Counted from the first letter of the stretch, positions 42,009 through 51,778 are shown. The stretch: 64,000 nt of DNA from Exiguobacterium sp. KRL4 (GCF_001870785.1 NZ_MOLV01000005.1:1-64000); one strand, 5' to 3'. The notes: generated by a model not told the origin, from the letters alone. Translations and numbers: made by a program.

Positions 42009-42042
42009 GCATTCCTCCAGTTTTGGACGGGATGCTTTTTTC
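42009..42042 (+). terminator. Terminator after the M50 gene
   Basis: GCATTCC.TCCA / TGGA.GGGATGC stem and six T. Confidence 0.75.
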
Positions 42043-42158
42043 GATCAAAAAAATCATTTTGCACATTGCCTGATTCGATTGCTTGCATCCGTTCAGCGAA
42101 GCGACTAATCTGAATGAAAATCAATCTACCTGTTTTAGAAAAAGGAGGCTCTCCTCAT

Positions 42159-43550
42159 ATGATGAATAAAAATACGGCCCAACTAGGAGAAGCACCCATT
42201 AATAAACTTCTGATCGGGCTGTCGCTCCCGGCGATGATTGGTATGCTCGTAACTGCCCTCTACAATATCGTCGATACGATTTTTGTGGCTCAAGGCATTG
42301 GGACAGCTGCCGTCGCGGCTGTTGGAATTGCGTTTCCCGTCCAGCTCGTCTTGATGGCGATCTCCAATTCGGTCGGAATCGGTGGGGCAGCAATTGCTTC
42401 ACAACGGCTTGGTCAAAAAAATCTGGCTGGTGCGAGTCGCGCCTATGCCAACGTCTTGATGGTTGTCTTCGTCGTCAGTATGCTCGCGATTGTGGCTGCC
42501 TTCATCTTCGTCGAACCGTTGTTGCGTCTGTTCGGAGCGACACCCGAAATCATGCCGTACAGCATCGACTTCTTACGTGTCCTGTTACTCGGTTCCCCAT
42601 TCTTCATGCTGACGATGGCATCCAGCGCCATGTTGCGGGCAGAAGGTCGGGCTAGTTATCAGATGCGTGTCATGCTGACGACGGTCGCGATCAATATCGT
42701 CTTGACGCCGCTGTTTATCTTCGGACTCGACTGGGGGATTCAAGGAGCGGCACTTGGAACGGTCGTCGCTCAAATCGTCGGTTCGATCCTGATTTTCCGG
42801 TTCTTTTTCACAAAAGCAAAAAAGACGAGTTTGATATTGAATCGAGAAGCATTCCGCTTTGATCCGAAACTGGTTGTCCGGATGGGACAAATCGGATCGT
42901 CCTCTTTCATCATGCAAGTTTCACAGTCCATTTTATTCATCACGGTCAATCATATGTTGGTGCGTTATGGCGGGACGACGGAACTTGCGACATTTGCCGT
43001 CATCAATAAATTCATGGCACTGGTCGGCATGCCGATCATGGGGATTGTCCAAGGGATGCAACCGATCGTCGGCTACAATTTTGGTTCGAAACAGTTTGAT
43101 CGGATGTCACAAGCCATCAAATTGGCAATCCGCTACGGCTTGACGTTATCGATCACGCTCTGGCTGTTGATTCAACTGTTCCCTCGTTTTTGGGTCGGGA
43201 TGTTCACGGAAGATACGACGTTACTTAACGATGGTTCGACGGCGATGCGGATTCTTTTTGCGATTTCGTTTGTCTATGGCATTCAGATGATCATCAACGG
43301 GATGTACCAATCGCTCGCCAAGGCAAGGGTCGCCTTGTTCCTGTCCCTCTCTCGGCAAACGTTATACACGATTCCGCTCGTCTTGATCTTGCCCATCTTT
43401 TTCGGAGTTCAAGGCGTCTGGTTCGCTTTCCCGATTGCCGATTTGATGGCTGTCTTGACGGCTGTCGTCTTTGCCTATCGTGACCGGATCTTGCTCTTTA
43501 AACCGGATGAATACGCGGAACCGGAAACAAAAGCCGTACAAGCAAAATAA
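42159..43550 (+). CDS. MATE family efflux transporter
   Basis: 463 residues, twelve hydrophobic segments. N-terminal GEAPINKLLIGLSLPAMIGMLVTALYNIVDTIFV and the repeat in the second half (MGIVQGMQPIVGYNFGSKQ) are typical of the Gram-positive MATE group (MepA-like). Exports drugs or cations using Na+ or H+. The start is the first of two ATGs ten bases after AAGGAGG. Confidence 0.93.
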   Translation: MMNKNTAQLGEAPINKLLIGLSLPAMIGMLVTALYNIVDTIFVAQGIGTAAVAAVGIAFPVQLVLMAISNSVGIGGAAIASQRLGQKNLAGASRAYANVLMVVFVVSMLAIVAAFIFVEPLLRLFGATPEIMPYSIDFLRVLLLGSPFFMLTMASSAMLRAEGRASYQMRVMLTTVAINIVLTPLFIFGLDWGIQGAALGTVVAQIVGSILIFRFFFTKAKKTSLILNREAFRFDPKLVVRMGQIGSSSFIMQVSQSILFITVNHMLVRYGGTTELATFAVINKFMALVGMPIMGIVQGMQPIVGYNFGSKQFDRMSQAIKLAIRYGLTLSITLWLLIQLFPRFWVGMFTEDTTLLNDGSTAMRILFAISFVYGIQMIINGMYQSLAKARVALFLSLSRQTLYTIPLVLILPIFFGVQGVWFAFPIADLMAVLTAVVFAYRDRILLFKPDEYAEPETKAVQAK

Positions 43551-43553
43551 CCA

Positions 43554-43590
43554 ACAACCCGTTAACCTACACGTTGACGGGTTGTTTTTA
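43554..43590 (+). terminator. Terminator after the MATE gene
   Basis: AACAACCCGT.AAC / GTT.ACGGGTTGTTTTT stem-loop. Confidence 0.88.
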
Positions 43591-43658
43591 CGTTCGTCAA
43601 AAGGCGAACATGCATTCCGAAGCATAATGCGGTATGCTGTTAAAAAAGGAGGGATGGT

Positions 43659-44234
43659 ATGTCACAACCGTATACACTCGCGATTGATTTTGAAACGGCT
43701 AACCGGAACAGCCGCAGCATCTGTGCCTTCGGATGGTCTGTTTTATCCGAGGGGAAAGTTATAACAAGCCAACAAGTCTTGATCAATCCGGAGGAAGATT
43801 TTGATGCCGGCAACATCCGGGTCCACGGCATTCGCCCGATTGACGTCTGGGATGCGCCGGCCTTACCGGAAGCAATGGCAACACACGGCTTATTTGAATT
43901 GATCGAAAATGCAGAACTCATCGTCGCTCATAATGCGGCATTCGACATGGGTGCACTCCAAAAAGCGATTCAAAAGTATGACTTGTATCAAATGCCGTCT
44001 TTTCAGTACGGCTGTACGGTCAAGTTATCACGGAAACTGTATCCGTGGTTGCCGAACCACAAGTTAAATACGATGGCGGAGTTTTTAAATGTCTCGTTTA
44101 AGCACCATGATGCCAAAGAAGATGCTTACATCTGTGCCTTGTTGCTACAGGATATGTTTGACCGGACAAATATCGAACATCCAGTCGAACTGCACCGCTT
44201 TTGTGGTGTCCGGATGGGCGAAGTCGCCTACTAA
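43659..44234 (+). CDS. DnaQ-like 3'-5' exonuclease
   Basis: 191 residues. DEDDh exonuclease: IDFETAN (Asp, Glu), AHNAAFDMG (Asp) and HHDAKEDA (His, Asp) make up the full active site. Stand-alone epsilon-like exonuclease as found in many Firmicutes; role in repair or RNA processing is not resolved. AAAGGAGGG before the ATG. Confidence 0.9.
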   Translation: MSQPYTLAIDFETANRNSRSICAFGWSVLSEGKVITSQQVLINPEEDFDAGNIRVHGIRPIDVWDAPALPEAMATHGLFELIENAELIVAHNAAFDMGALQKAIQKYDLYQMPSFQYGCTVKLSRKLYPWLPNHKLNTMAEFLNVSFKHHDAKEDAYICALLLQDMFDRTNIEHPVELHRFCGVRMGEVAY

Positions 44235-44268
44235 TAAAGTTTTTTACTCTGGGATGACTTATATCCTC

Positions 44269-44393
44269 ACGCGACGACTCCTACAGGAAAGAAGCGTTTG
44301 TTCGCTCGAAATCGCTTCCTAGGGAAAAACAAGCAGGAGCAACCCTGCAGTGAAGCGATGCTTGTCCCAGGAAAACGATTCGAGGCGAACAAA
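44269..44393 (+). repeat. Long nested hairpin element with repeated motif
   Basis: At 44297-44393 four helices nest: TTTGTTCGC/GCGAACAAA, TCGA.ATCG/CGATTCGA, CCT.GGGA/TCCCAGG and CAAGCA/TGCTTG, capped by GCAGG/CCTGC. Just before it (44269-44290) is CACGCGAC..TCCTACAGGAAA, an inverted copy of the motif at 32871-32892. It could be a mobile palindromic repeat or a structured RNA. Confidence 0.6.
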
Positions 44394-44432
44394 AAAACGA
44401 TTTTTCTCGTTTAAGAGAAAAATCGTTTTTTG
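44393..44432 (+). terminator. Terminator 1 after the exonuclease
   Basis: AAAACGATTTTTCTC / GAGAAAAATCGTTTT stem and T-run. Confidence 0.85.
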
Positions 44433-44443
44433 TCTTCAGTCTG

Positions 44444-44473
44444 AGGTGGCAGATTTGAAATCTGCCACCTTTT
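44444..44473 (+). terminator. Terminator 2, perfect 13-bp palindrome
   Basis: AGGTGGCAGATTT (44444-44456) and its exact complement (44458-44470) followed by T-run; it also lies beyond the end of the convergent OYE gene. Confidence 0.8.
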
Positions 44474-44501
44474 AAGTCGACTTTTTTAGTCTTTTTATCG
44501 T

Positions 44502-45617
44502 TTATTTCGTGGTTTGTTTGATCGGGAACCAGCCTGGACGACCTGTAATTCCAGCCCAGAGTGCATCCGGTACGACAAGTTCTGCTTGTGTCGACGGATC
44601 AAGTTCAGTCCGGATTGAATCCATTTCGCCTGCTTCGACTTTTTCGACCCATTTCGGTTCCATGATCAACTCACGACCAAGGGCGACGAGTGGCACGACT
44701 TCAAGCGAACGCTCGACTTCTTCCAGTGTGTGGAGTGAACCGACACCGATGACAGGAACCTGTTGTCCGACACGCTCTTGCACAAGGCTGATCGGCGAAC
44801 GGGTTTCGTTTTGATCACGAATCGATCCAGCAAAGAAGTCCATGACCGACACATGCAAGTAGTCGAGGTCCTTTTTCGCAAGTGCATCGACGAGTTGCAT
44901 CGTGTCCTCTAGTGTAATCCCTGGGTTTTCGACTTCTTCTGGTGAGAAGCGGTAACCGACGATGAACGACGGATCTTGTTTCGCGACAGATTCGACCGCA
45001 TCGACGACTGCGAGTGGGAAAGCAAGACGTTTTTCGAGACTTCCACCCCACTTGTCGTCACGACGGTTTGAGTGTGGCGAGACGAATTGTTGAATTAAGT
45101 ACGTGTTCGCACCATGAATCTCCACTCCGTCAAATCCGGCTTCCATCGCACGGCGTGTTGCTTGACCAAACGCTTCGATGATGGCTTCGACTTCTTCTGC
45201 TTCGAGTGCACGCGGTGTCATTGCCCCTTCACGTTCAGGTGCCACTGCGCTCGCACTGACCGTTTGTCCACCAACGAGTTCTGGTGGTGCCATACGACCG
45301 GCATGGAAAATTTGCAGAATTGCTTTTGCGCCTTGATCTTGAATCGTTGTTGCGAGACGTCTTAGACTCGGAATCAATTCATCGCGCTCTGCCCCAAATT
45401 CATTTGGGAACCCTTGACCGTCTGCCGTGACGTTGGCACATGCTGTGATGACTGCACCGACTCCACCTGAACGTGCTGCGTAATACGCAAGCTCCGCTTC
45501 CGAGACTTCACCGTTTTCTTCCGCCGCGTAGTTTGTCATCGGCGCCATCATGATCCGGTTCTTTAGTGTCACTCCGTTTGGAAGTGTAAACGTATCAAAC
45601 ATCTTTTCATTAGCCAT
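44502..45617 (-). CDS. Old Yellow Enzyme family NADH:flavin oxidoreductase
   Basis: 371 residues. FMN-dependent TIM-barrel ene-reductase of the YqiG type: NGVTLKNRIMMAPMTNYA, ILQIFHAGR, GFDGVEIHGANTYLIQQF and ALGRELIMEPKW. No C-terminal Fe-S/FAD domain, so it is the short form. GGAGGA before the ATG. Natural substrate unknown. Confidence 0.92.
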   Translation of the reverse strand: MANEKMFDTFTLPNGVTLKNRIMMAPMTNYAAEENGEVSEAELAYYAARSGGVGAVITACANVTADGQGFPNEFGAERDELIPSLRRLATTIQDQGAKAILQIFHAGRMAPPELVGGQTVSASAVAPEREGAMTPRALEAEEVEAIIEAFGQATRRAMEAGFDGVEIHGANTYLIQQFVSPHSNRRDDKWGGSLEKRLAFPLAVVDAVESVAKQDPSFIVGYRFSPEEVENPGITLEDTMQLVDALAKKDLDYLHVSVMDFFAGSIRDQNETRSPISLVQERVGQQVPVIGVGSLHTLEEVERSLEVVPLVALGRELIMEPKWVEKVEAGEMDSIRTELDPSTQAELVVPDALWAGITGRPGWFPIKQTTK

Positions 45618-45717
45618 TGAAGCATATCCTCCTCTGAAATCTTAACTTGAATATCGTCAGTATACGCCCGTGTTCCGTCAAATGACTAATGATGTGCCTA
45701 GCCGATGTTCAGCCAGA

Positions 45718-47826
45718 TCATCCCATACGATGTTTACGTTTTCTCCGTCCACCCGGCCACCACCAGTTCCAATGTCCAAAAAGTTTCATCAGCGCCGGAA
45801 CGAGGAACATCCGGACAATCGTCGCATCGATGAAGATCGCAAGCGCGATGCCGACGCCAAGTTGCTTGATCGGACTGACTCCTGTAAAGGCAAATGCCCC
45901 GGTGACGACAATCATGATCAAGGCAGCAGATGTGATGATTTTGCTTGTCTTCGCCAGTCCCATTTCCGTCGCAAGATCATTATCGCCTGTTTCTTCATAG
46001 TACTCCTCCATCCGCGAGACGAGAAAGACTTCGTAATCCATCGAGAGACCGAACACGAGTGAGAAGATGAAGACCGGTGTTAAAATCCCAATCGTGTCTG
46101 CCGGGAACACGAGACCTGATTCGAAGATGATGACAAGTAGACCAAACGTCGCTCCGAGGCTCAGTAAATTCATCAGGATCGCTTTGATCGGAATCAGAAT
46201 CGATTGAAAGGCAATCAACAAGATGATGAATGTTGCCAATAAGACGATTCCAAGCGCGAGTGGCATCTTCGAATAAATTTCATCATAAATTTCTTGATTA
46301 AAGGCAGCAGGCCCTCCGACTTGATATCCTTGCTCGCGGATTTCGCGAACCCAGGCTTGGGATGTCTTATCTCCAGGATCCCCTGTTAAATTGACATTCA
46401 CCCGGGCGATTCCACTGTCGAAGGCGACCAATGAAGCGAGTTGTTGTTTCCCTTGATCACTAGCGACGATTTGGGAGACATCCAGACCGCTTGCTTCCGC
46501 GAGTGACGTTGCCGATACTACACCACGTACGCCTTCGTCTGCCTCCAGACGTGTCGTCAACGCTTCCAGCTGCTCGAGTCCTTGTTCTGTTTGAAAATCA
46601 GCTTTTAGCAAAACAACGGCATCTGTCCCATCATTGCCAAACGTTTTTTCCCAAGCCTCGAACGCAAGGCGCGATTCATAGTCTTCTGGTAAAGCACTCG
46701 CTTGTGGAATATTCAGTTCCAGGTCACGGAGCGGGATTAAGCAAGGTAACAGTAAGAGTAAGGAAAACAAGGTAATCGCAACGGGACGCTTCATTACGAA
46801 ACGGGCCAGCTTTCGCCATCTGACTTCTCCTTGTTCTGAATCCGTTTTAAAAATCCGACCTTTTTCCAGCCATTTACCTAAAAGGGCCAGCAAGGCGGGA
46901 AGTAATGTGACTGCACTGACGACTGCCCCTAACACCGAAACTAACGTTCCGATCGCGACAGCTTGAAAAACATCGACATCAATCACAAGTAGTCCGGCCA
47001 GACCTACGAATACACAAATCCCCGAAAATAAAATCGATCGTCCGGCGGTTGCAACGGACACTTCCGCCGATGTCGTGATGGACCGTCCGCCTGCTCGTTC
47101 TTCCCGAAAACGATTGACGTACAGCAAGGAAAAATCGATTCCCAGTGCGAGGGAAATCATGGCGACGGCATTTAAGACAAAGATCGATAATTCCTGTTGA
47201 CCGGCAATAAAATAAAGTGTTCCTGCACCAAAGATAAACGTGACGAGTCCCATGATGAGCGGTAAGATCGCAGCAAGTGGTGTTCCGAACACAACAAGTA
47301 ACACAAGGAGTGCTGCTGGAACACCAATCAATTCAGCCCGGACTAAATCATTTTTCGAAGCTGTGTTCAAATCATCGACGATCAACGGTTCCCCGGTCAG
47401 ACGGATTGAACTGCCGTCATGCGGATCAAGCTTTTCTTCCACCGCGTTCACCCACGATGGTTCAATGTTGGGTATACCAATCGATACATATCCTTTCCCG
47501 TCCTTCAAGGCGTCCGGATTCTCCTTTAATCCAACGACCTGTCCGACCCCTTGAATCGTTCGAAATGCCGTGACATGACGTTCCATGTCTTCTCGGATTA
47601 CTTTCTCTTCTCCCTCAAACAACACGATGATTTGATGGGGGTCTTGATTGAACTCACGCTCCAATACCCGTTCCACTTGCTGAAATTCACCGTCCCGTGT
47701 AAAGCCGTTTCCTTTGAGTTGATCCGGAAGTTGCACTGCAAAATAACCAAGTCCGATTAAGATGATCAACCAGATCACGCTGATACTTTTTCGAAAACGC
47801 ACTACTTGTCGGCCAAACCGTTCCAT
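45718..47826 (-). CDS. MMPL family RND-type transporter
   Basis: 702 residues with two homologous halves, each a membrane segment, a large extracellular loop and five more segments. LGIDFSLLYVNRFREE and GLSMDYEVFLVSRMEEYY carry the conserved acidic residues of the proton relay. Likely exports lipids or hydrophobic compounds (YdgH/YdfJ-like). Ends in a basic tail (GGRRKRKHRMG). Confidence 0.92.
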   Translation of the reverse strand: MERFGRQVVRFRKSISVIWLIILIGLGYFAVQLPDQLKGNGFTRDGEFQQVERVLEREFNQDPHQIIVLFEGEEKVIREDMERHVTAFRTIQGVGQVVGLKENPDALKDGKGYVSIGIPNIEPSWVNAVEEKLDPHDGSSIRLTGEPLIVDDLNTASKNDLVRAELIGVPAALLVLLVVFGTPLAAILPLIMGLVTFIFGAGTLYFIAGQQELSIFVLNAVAMISLALGIDFSLLYVNRFREERAGGRSITTSAEVSVATAGRSILFSGICVFVGLAGLLVIDVDVFQAVAIGTLVSVLGAVVSAVTLLPALLALLGKWLEKGRIFKTDSEQGEVRWRKLARFVMKRPVAITLFSLLLLLPCLIPLRDLELNIPQASALPEDYESRLAFEAWEKTFGNDGTDAVVLLKADFQTEQGLEQLEALTTRLEADEGVRGVVSATSLAEASGLDVSQIVASDQGKQQLASLVAFDSGIARVNVNLTGDPGDKTSQAWVREIREQGYQVGGPAAFNQEIYDEIYSKMPLALGIVLLATFIILLIAFQSILIPIKAILMNLLSLGATFGLLVIIFESGLVFPADTIGILTPVFIFSLVFGLSMDYEVFLVSRMEEYYEETGDNDLATEMGLAKTSKIITSAALIMIVVTGAFAFTGVSPIKQLGVGIALAIFIDATIVRMFLVPALMKLFGHWNWWWPGGRRKRKHRMG

Positions 47827-47891
47827 CGTTCATCGCTTCCCCTCTTTTCGCGTACAAGAAACACATCCTTTTGGTATGACAAAGGATGTGT

Positions 47892-48692
47892 TTACGTCTT
47901 TTGAAAAATCTGTAGCCACGTATTTCCGAAATTCGACGAGGTCGAGACGATGGCAAGCCGTTGTGCTGCTTCATCTAACAATACCGTCTTGAGCAACACC
48001 GATGACTGACAACCATCAAATTTGAATTTCAGTTGGTCTTTTTCATATAGATAAAAGCGAGTCGCATCCGTAATTGAAAAGAGATGCTGCCGACTGTCCA
48101 CAAGCAAATATTCATCATACTCCGAAAACGGAATAATCTGTTCTTGTTCTGTGACGGCATCCCAAATGACATATCTCGATTGTGTCAGGTCATAGGAGAT
48201 CATCGTCCCTGGCACAATCAGACGTTCAAACGCAAACCGTGGATCATATCCACGCTCAATCAGGCGTCCCAGTAAAGGAGCTTCATCATAATCTGAAAAC
48301 GTCCCTTCCTGTTTTTCAAAACAATATCGCACGACATCGGTCTCAGCTGAATATATAAAAATGCTGTCATCTTGCCATTCATACAGGTTACTGAACCACG
48401 CATCTGCAAAAATAGCGGGGCGATCCATATACTGAAGACATCCATCTCTTAAATCAAGTAAACCAAAGATTGATGTTTCTTCAAAAACGATGAACACACG
48501 GTATCCGTCTGGTTCAAAATACCAAGTAAAGGGAATATACGCACATGCTGTTTCCCATCGTATTCTCAAGTCTGAATCACATTTCGTAAATCCGCCTTGA
48601 TCTCGATATAAAATCAGATCATCACCACACCGATCGAATAGTGAAACAGACTCATGGAGCAACAGCTCAGCGGCTGGTTTATACATACGCAT
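47892..48692 (-). CDS. Hypothetical protein with beta-propeller-like repeats
   Basis: 266 residues, no signal peptide or membrane segment, rich in aromatic and acidic residues with repeated strand-like stretches (GYRVFIVFEE, DDSIFIYSAE, SRYVIWDA, HLFSITDATRFYLYE). It suggests a WD40/propeller-like fold but I recognise no family. The start is uncertain between ATG 48692 and ATG 48686. Confidence 0.6.
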   Translation of the reverse strand: MRMYKPAAELLLHESVSLFDRCGDDLILYRDQGGFTKCDSDLRIRWETACAYIPFTWYFEPDGYRVFIVFEETSIFGLLDLRDGCLQYMDRPAIFADAWFSNLYEWQDDSIFIYSAETDVVRYCFEKQEGTFSDYDEAPLLGRLIERGYDPRFAFERLIVPGTMISYDLTQSRYVIWDAVTEQEQIIPFSEYDEYLLVDSRQHLFSITDATRFYLYEKDQLKFKFDGCQSSVLLKTVLLDEAAQRLAIVSTSSNFGNTWLQIFQKT

Positions 48693-48801
48693 CACTTCCT
48701 ACTTCTTACGGTATCAACCTTCGCTGTTTCTAGCTACTGTCGATGCGCTCGGCGAGCACGTCCTGTATACTAAAACTAAACCAAAAGGAGGAACCTTTAT
48801 C

Positions 48802-48981
48802 ATGAAACCCCTACAACTATCAGCAGATACCGCTGTCGAACTTTCAAAACGTCTTAATGTGCCACTCGAACAGTTGATGCACATGCCACGACACATCCTG
48901 ATTCAAAAACTGGTCGAATTAGAAAGTGAACAATCTAAATCATCCACTGAAGAGGAAACACCACCTTCAAAAGAACTATGA
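48802..48981 (+). CDS. YycC-like small protein
   Basis: 59-residue protein, MKPLQLSADTAVELSKRLNVPLEQLMHMPRHILIQKLVELE followed in the gene by a Ser/Glu-rich tail. The conserved core resembles the YycC family of small Bacillales proteins of unknown function. AAAGGAGG lies eight to ten bases before the ATG, TGTATACT upstream could be its -10, and a terminator follows directly, so it is a complete gene. Confidence 0.75.
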   Translation: MKPLQLSADTAVELSKRLNVPLEQLMHMPRHILIQKLVELESEQSKSSTEEETPPSKEL

Positions 48982-48984
48982 CTA

Positions 48985-49032
48985 AAAAATGCCCTTCTCT
49001 CTTGCGATCATCGCTTGAAAAGAAGGGCATTT
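48985..49032. terminator. Bidirectional terminator
   Basis: AAATGCCCTTCT (48988-48999) paired with AGAAGGGCATTT (49021-49032); shared by the YycC-like gene and the convergent M50 gene. Confidence 0.85.
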
Positions 49033-49045
49033 GCTATTCATCCGA

Positions 49046-49528
49046 TTAAGCTTGTGGATTGTACTTCGATTTTCCGTAACGGAAGACGTTGACGATTGCT
49101 TTCCCATCACTCGGATATCCGTTTGGATGATCAATCGGGAACAGCGAAAAGAAGATAAAGTAAAACGAGAAGTACGCAAATTGATACGTAAAAATCGAAG
49201 CCTCGAACACACCGGCATAAATCAGACCATTGATTACTAAAATACTGATTAAGTTAAAAATCGCACCACCGGCATAAACGGTAATGTTCGTAAATTTATT
49301 TTCATGACGAAGCGCCTCATACTGGCACCATCCGTCCCAAAAGTAGACACGATTCAGACGGATCGGTCCGACCCGTAACAAGGATTTTCCGGATCCGATA
49401 TTGATTTCCATGTTACCGCCAAACAAACGTGCAAAAAAGTAATGCCCCATCTCATGGATCAATGTGACAATCGGTAATAACAGAAAAAACGAGAAGAAAA
49501 ATTTCCAGATATCATTAAAACCAAACAT
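49046..49528 (-). CDS. Small M50-type membrane metalloprotease
   Basis: 160 residues, about four hydrophobic segments. HEMGH at residues 25-29 and an Asp-Gly pair in a C-terminal loop (HPNGYPSDGKAI) fit a reduced site-2 protease fold. Half the size of the other M50 protein in the window and without extra domains. Substrate unknown. Confidence 0.78.
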   Translation of the reverse strand: MFGFNDIWKFFFSFFLLLPIVTLIHEMGHYFFARLFGGNMEINIGSGKSLLRVGPIRLNRVYFWDGWCQYEALRHENKFTNITVYAGGAIFNLISILVINGLIYAGVFEASIFTYQFAYFSFYFIFFSLFPIDHPNGYPSDGKAIVNVFRYGKSKYNPQA

Positions 49529-49689
49529 ATAAGACGTACATCCTTTCAGAAACCAACACTCTAAATACTACTTTTACAGTATGTTCCCCGAAGTACTAAA
49601 ATGAAACAGAAATCACTTAAAATCATTAAGTCAATCCGATGACACCGCAACACGACTGTCATGCTTTTCATCCACTTATACATTTCAAC

Positions 49690-49724
49690 AAAAAAATCGA
49701 AGCTCACTTAAAGTGAACCTCGAT
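49690..49724 (-). terminator. Terminator after pulA
   Basis: Minus-strand ATCGA.GTTCACTT / AAGTGAGC.TCGAT hairpin followed by T-run. Confidence 0.8.
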
Positions 49725-49765
49725 TTCCCCAGCATCCCATTTTTCTCAAACAGATTATGCTTTGT

Positions 49766-51778
49766 TTAGTTTTGTTTCTTTCGTCGTTTACTCGCTGCAT
49801 ACAATAAACCAAGAACCGTCAGCGCGGCTCCACCTGCGACCGCGTACTTCTTATAGTCCGACTTCCGTTCTGCAATCACCGTCGTCGTCAACGCTTTGAC
49901 GACGATTTCTTTTTCTTCATGCAGACGGGGTGCGTGGATCTTCACAATACCTTCTTCGACGAGGACTTCAAATTCTCCGCTCGGTAACGTGATTGTCACA
50001 TCCTGCTCTGTTGCATTGTGATAAACACGTTGCCGCTCGACATATCCTTCATACGTCCGTTTCAGTTCGTAGGCGATGATGCCTTCTCCCTCTTCAAGGA
50101 AACGGAGATGTTTACGGATCATCGCGGTGTTTTCTAACCGGAACATCGGATATTGACGACGCAATGCGATCAATCCTTTGACGTATTCGACACTATAACG
50201 GAATTGATCTGCCCGTTCGTAATCCAGTCGATTCACGACTTCACCCGCATTGAAGCTGTCGCGAATCCCGTTTTTCGTCCGGAAAAATTCTTGTCCTGCA
50301 TGTAAAAATGGAATGCCTTGTCCTGTCAAGATGATGGCATTCGCGAGCATCTGTCGCTTCCTGCGAATCTCATCCGTATCTTCCGGGCGTGATACCGACA
50401 GTTTATCCCAAATCGTTAAATCATCGTGTGCTTCGACGTAAGAAACGACTTGATTCGGTTCATCCGCGAATCCTTGTGAAGATACGTTACCAGCGATTCC
50501 CCGTTTGACCTCATTTGTCCGCTCGAAAGCACCGCTGATGAATCCGCGATCCGTCGGTGTTTGGACATCTCCTTTGATCCCGTCACGTAATCCGTTGTTG
50601 AAGTGAGCGATTCCCGGCATCTGTGGTGCATTAAAGTAATTGGCTTTGTTTTCCGGCGCTAGTGGCGTATCAAGATCCCACCCTTCACCGATGATCAAAA
50701 TCGAAGGATCAACACGATCGAGCGCGTGACGCACTTGATTCATCGTCTCGACATCGTGTAACCCCATCAAATCAAATCGGAATCCGTCGAGGTGATATTC
50801 CTTTGCCCAATAGGTCACGCAATCGAGGATGAACTTCCGCATCATGAAACGTTCTGATGCCGTGTCATTTTCACAAAAACTGCCGTTCGACAGCGTACCA
50901 TCTGCTTCGTGGCGGTAAAAGTAGCCGGGCACGAACTGACCAAGCGGTGCCGTTTCCGCGTCATACACATGATTAAAGACGACATCCATCACGACACGGA
51001 TCCCCCGGTCATGCAAGGCCTGAATCAAAGCTTTCAGCTCGCGGATCCGGACTGTCGGATCGTCCGCGTTCGACGCATACGAACCTTCCGGCGCAAAATA
51101 ATTGACCGGATCATATCCCCAATTGTAGTTGTCCGGATCATTCGTGACCGATTCATTCACTGAACCAAAATCATAGATCGGCAGGAGTTGGACATGGGTC
51201 ACTCCAAGGTCTGCTAAATAATCGAGACCGGTCAAGCCACCAGTCGGCGTCCGTGTGCCTGCCTCCGTCAATCCGCGGAACGTGCCTCGTTCGATGACAC
51301 CACTCGCCGGATGGCTTGTCGCGTCTCGGACATGTAGTTCATAGATGACCGCATCTTGTGAGGAATGGAACAACGGGCGTTCTTCAATCCAACGGTCCGG
51401 TTGTATCGTGGACGGATCGATTAATGCCCCCCGTTTGCCATTCGTCCCGACTGCTTTTGCGTAGGGATCCACTGCTTCGACCTTTTGTCCGTTGATGCTG
51501 GCTTGAAACGTATAAAAGTAACCTTCATACACAGCACGATTCAGTTCAACGACGAATGTCCCTTTCGTATCTGGCGTCAGTTCGATTTCTTCGACTTTTC
51601 TTGCCCGTAATGTCCGGTACAGTCGAATCGCAACACGTTCTGCCGTCGGTGCCCACAGGCGAACCCGTATCGTCGTCTCGTCAAACGTCGCTCCTAAATC
51701 CGATCCTTTATAGGCATATCGCTCATCCAACTCTTCTGGTGTGAGCGTCAACATATCTGCTGTTTGTTTCAAAGCCAT
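49766..51778 (-). CDS. pulA: Type I pullulanase with C-terminal membrane segment
   Basis: 670 residues. N-terminal CBM48-like domain, the YNWGYDP type I pullulanase signature, and GH13 catalytic residues in GFRFDLMG, IIGEGWD and EAHDDL. It cleaves alpha-1,6 links in pullulan, limit dextrin or glycogen. There is no signal peptide, yet residues about 642-661 form a hydrophobic helix followed by SKRRKKQN, so the enzyme seems tail-anchored on the inner face of the membrane. GGGG precedes the ATG. Confidence 0.93.
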   Translation of the reverse strand: MALKQTADMLTLTPEELDERYAYKGSDLGATFDETTIRVRLWAPTAERVAIRLYRTLRARKVEEIELTPDTKGTFVVELNRAVYEGYFYTFQASINGQKVEAVDPYAKAVGTNGKRGALIDPSTIQPDRWIEERPLFHSSQDAVIYELHVRDATSHPASGVIERGTFRGLTEAGTRTPTGGLTGLDYLADLGVTHVQLLPIYDFGSVNESVTNDPDNYNWGYDPVNYFAPEGSYASNADDPTVRIRELKALIQALHDRGIRVVMDVVFNHVYDAETAPLGQFVPGYFYRHEADGTLSNGSFCENDTASERFMMRKFILDCVTYWAKEYHLDGFRFDLMGLHDVETMNQVRHALDRVDPSILIIGEGWDLDTPLAPENKANYFNAPQMPGIAHFNNGLRDGIKGDVQTPTDRGFISGAFERTNEVKRGIAGNVSSQGFADEPNQVVSYVEAHDDLTIWDKLSVSRPEDTDEIRRKRQMLANAIILTGQGIPFLHAGQEFFRTKNGIRDSFNAGEVVNRLDYERADQFRYSVEYVKGLIALRRQYPMFRLENTAMIRKHLRFLEEGEGIIAYELKRTYEGYVERQRVYHNATEQDVTITLPSGEFEVLVEEGIVKIHAPRLHEEKEIVVKALTTTVIAERKSDYKKYAVAGGAALTVLGLLYAASKRRKKQN

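Noticed and set aside
48714-48896. Minus-strand open frame opposite the YycC-like gene
   Set aside because: No ribosome site and it is explained as the shadow of the small plus-strand gene.
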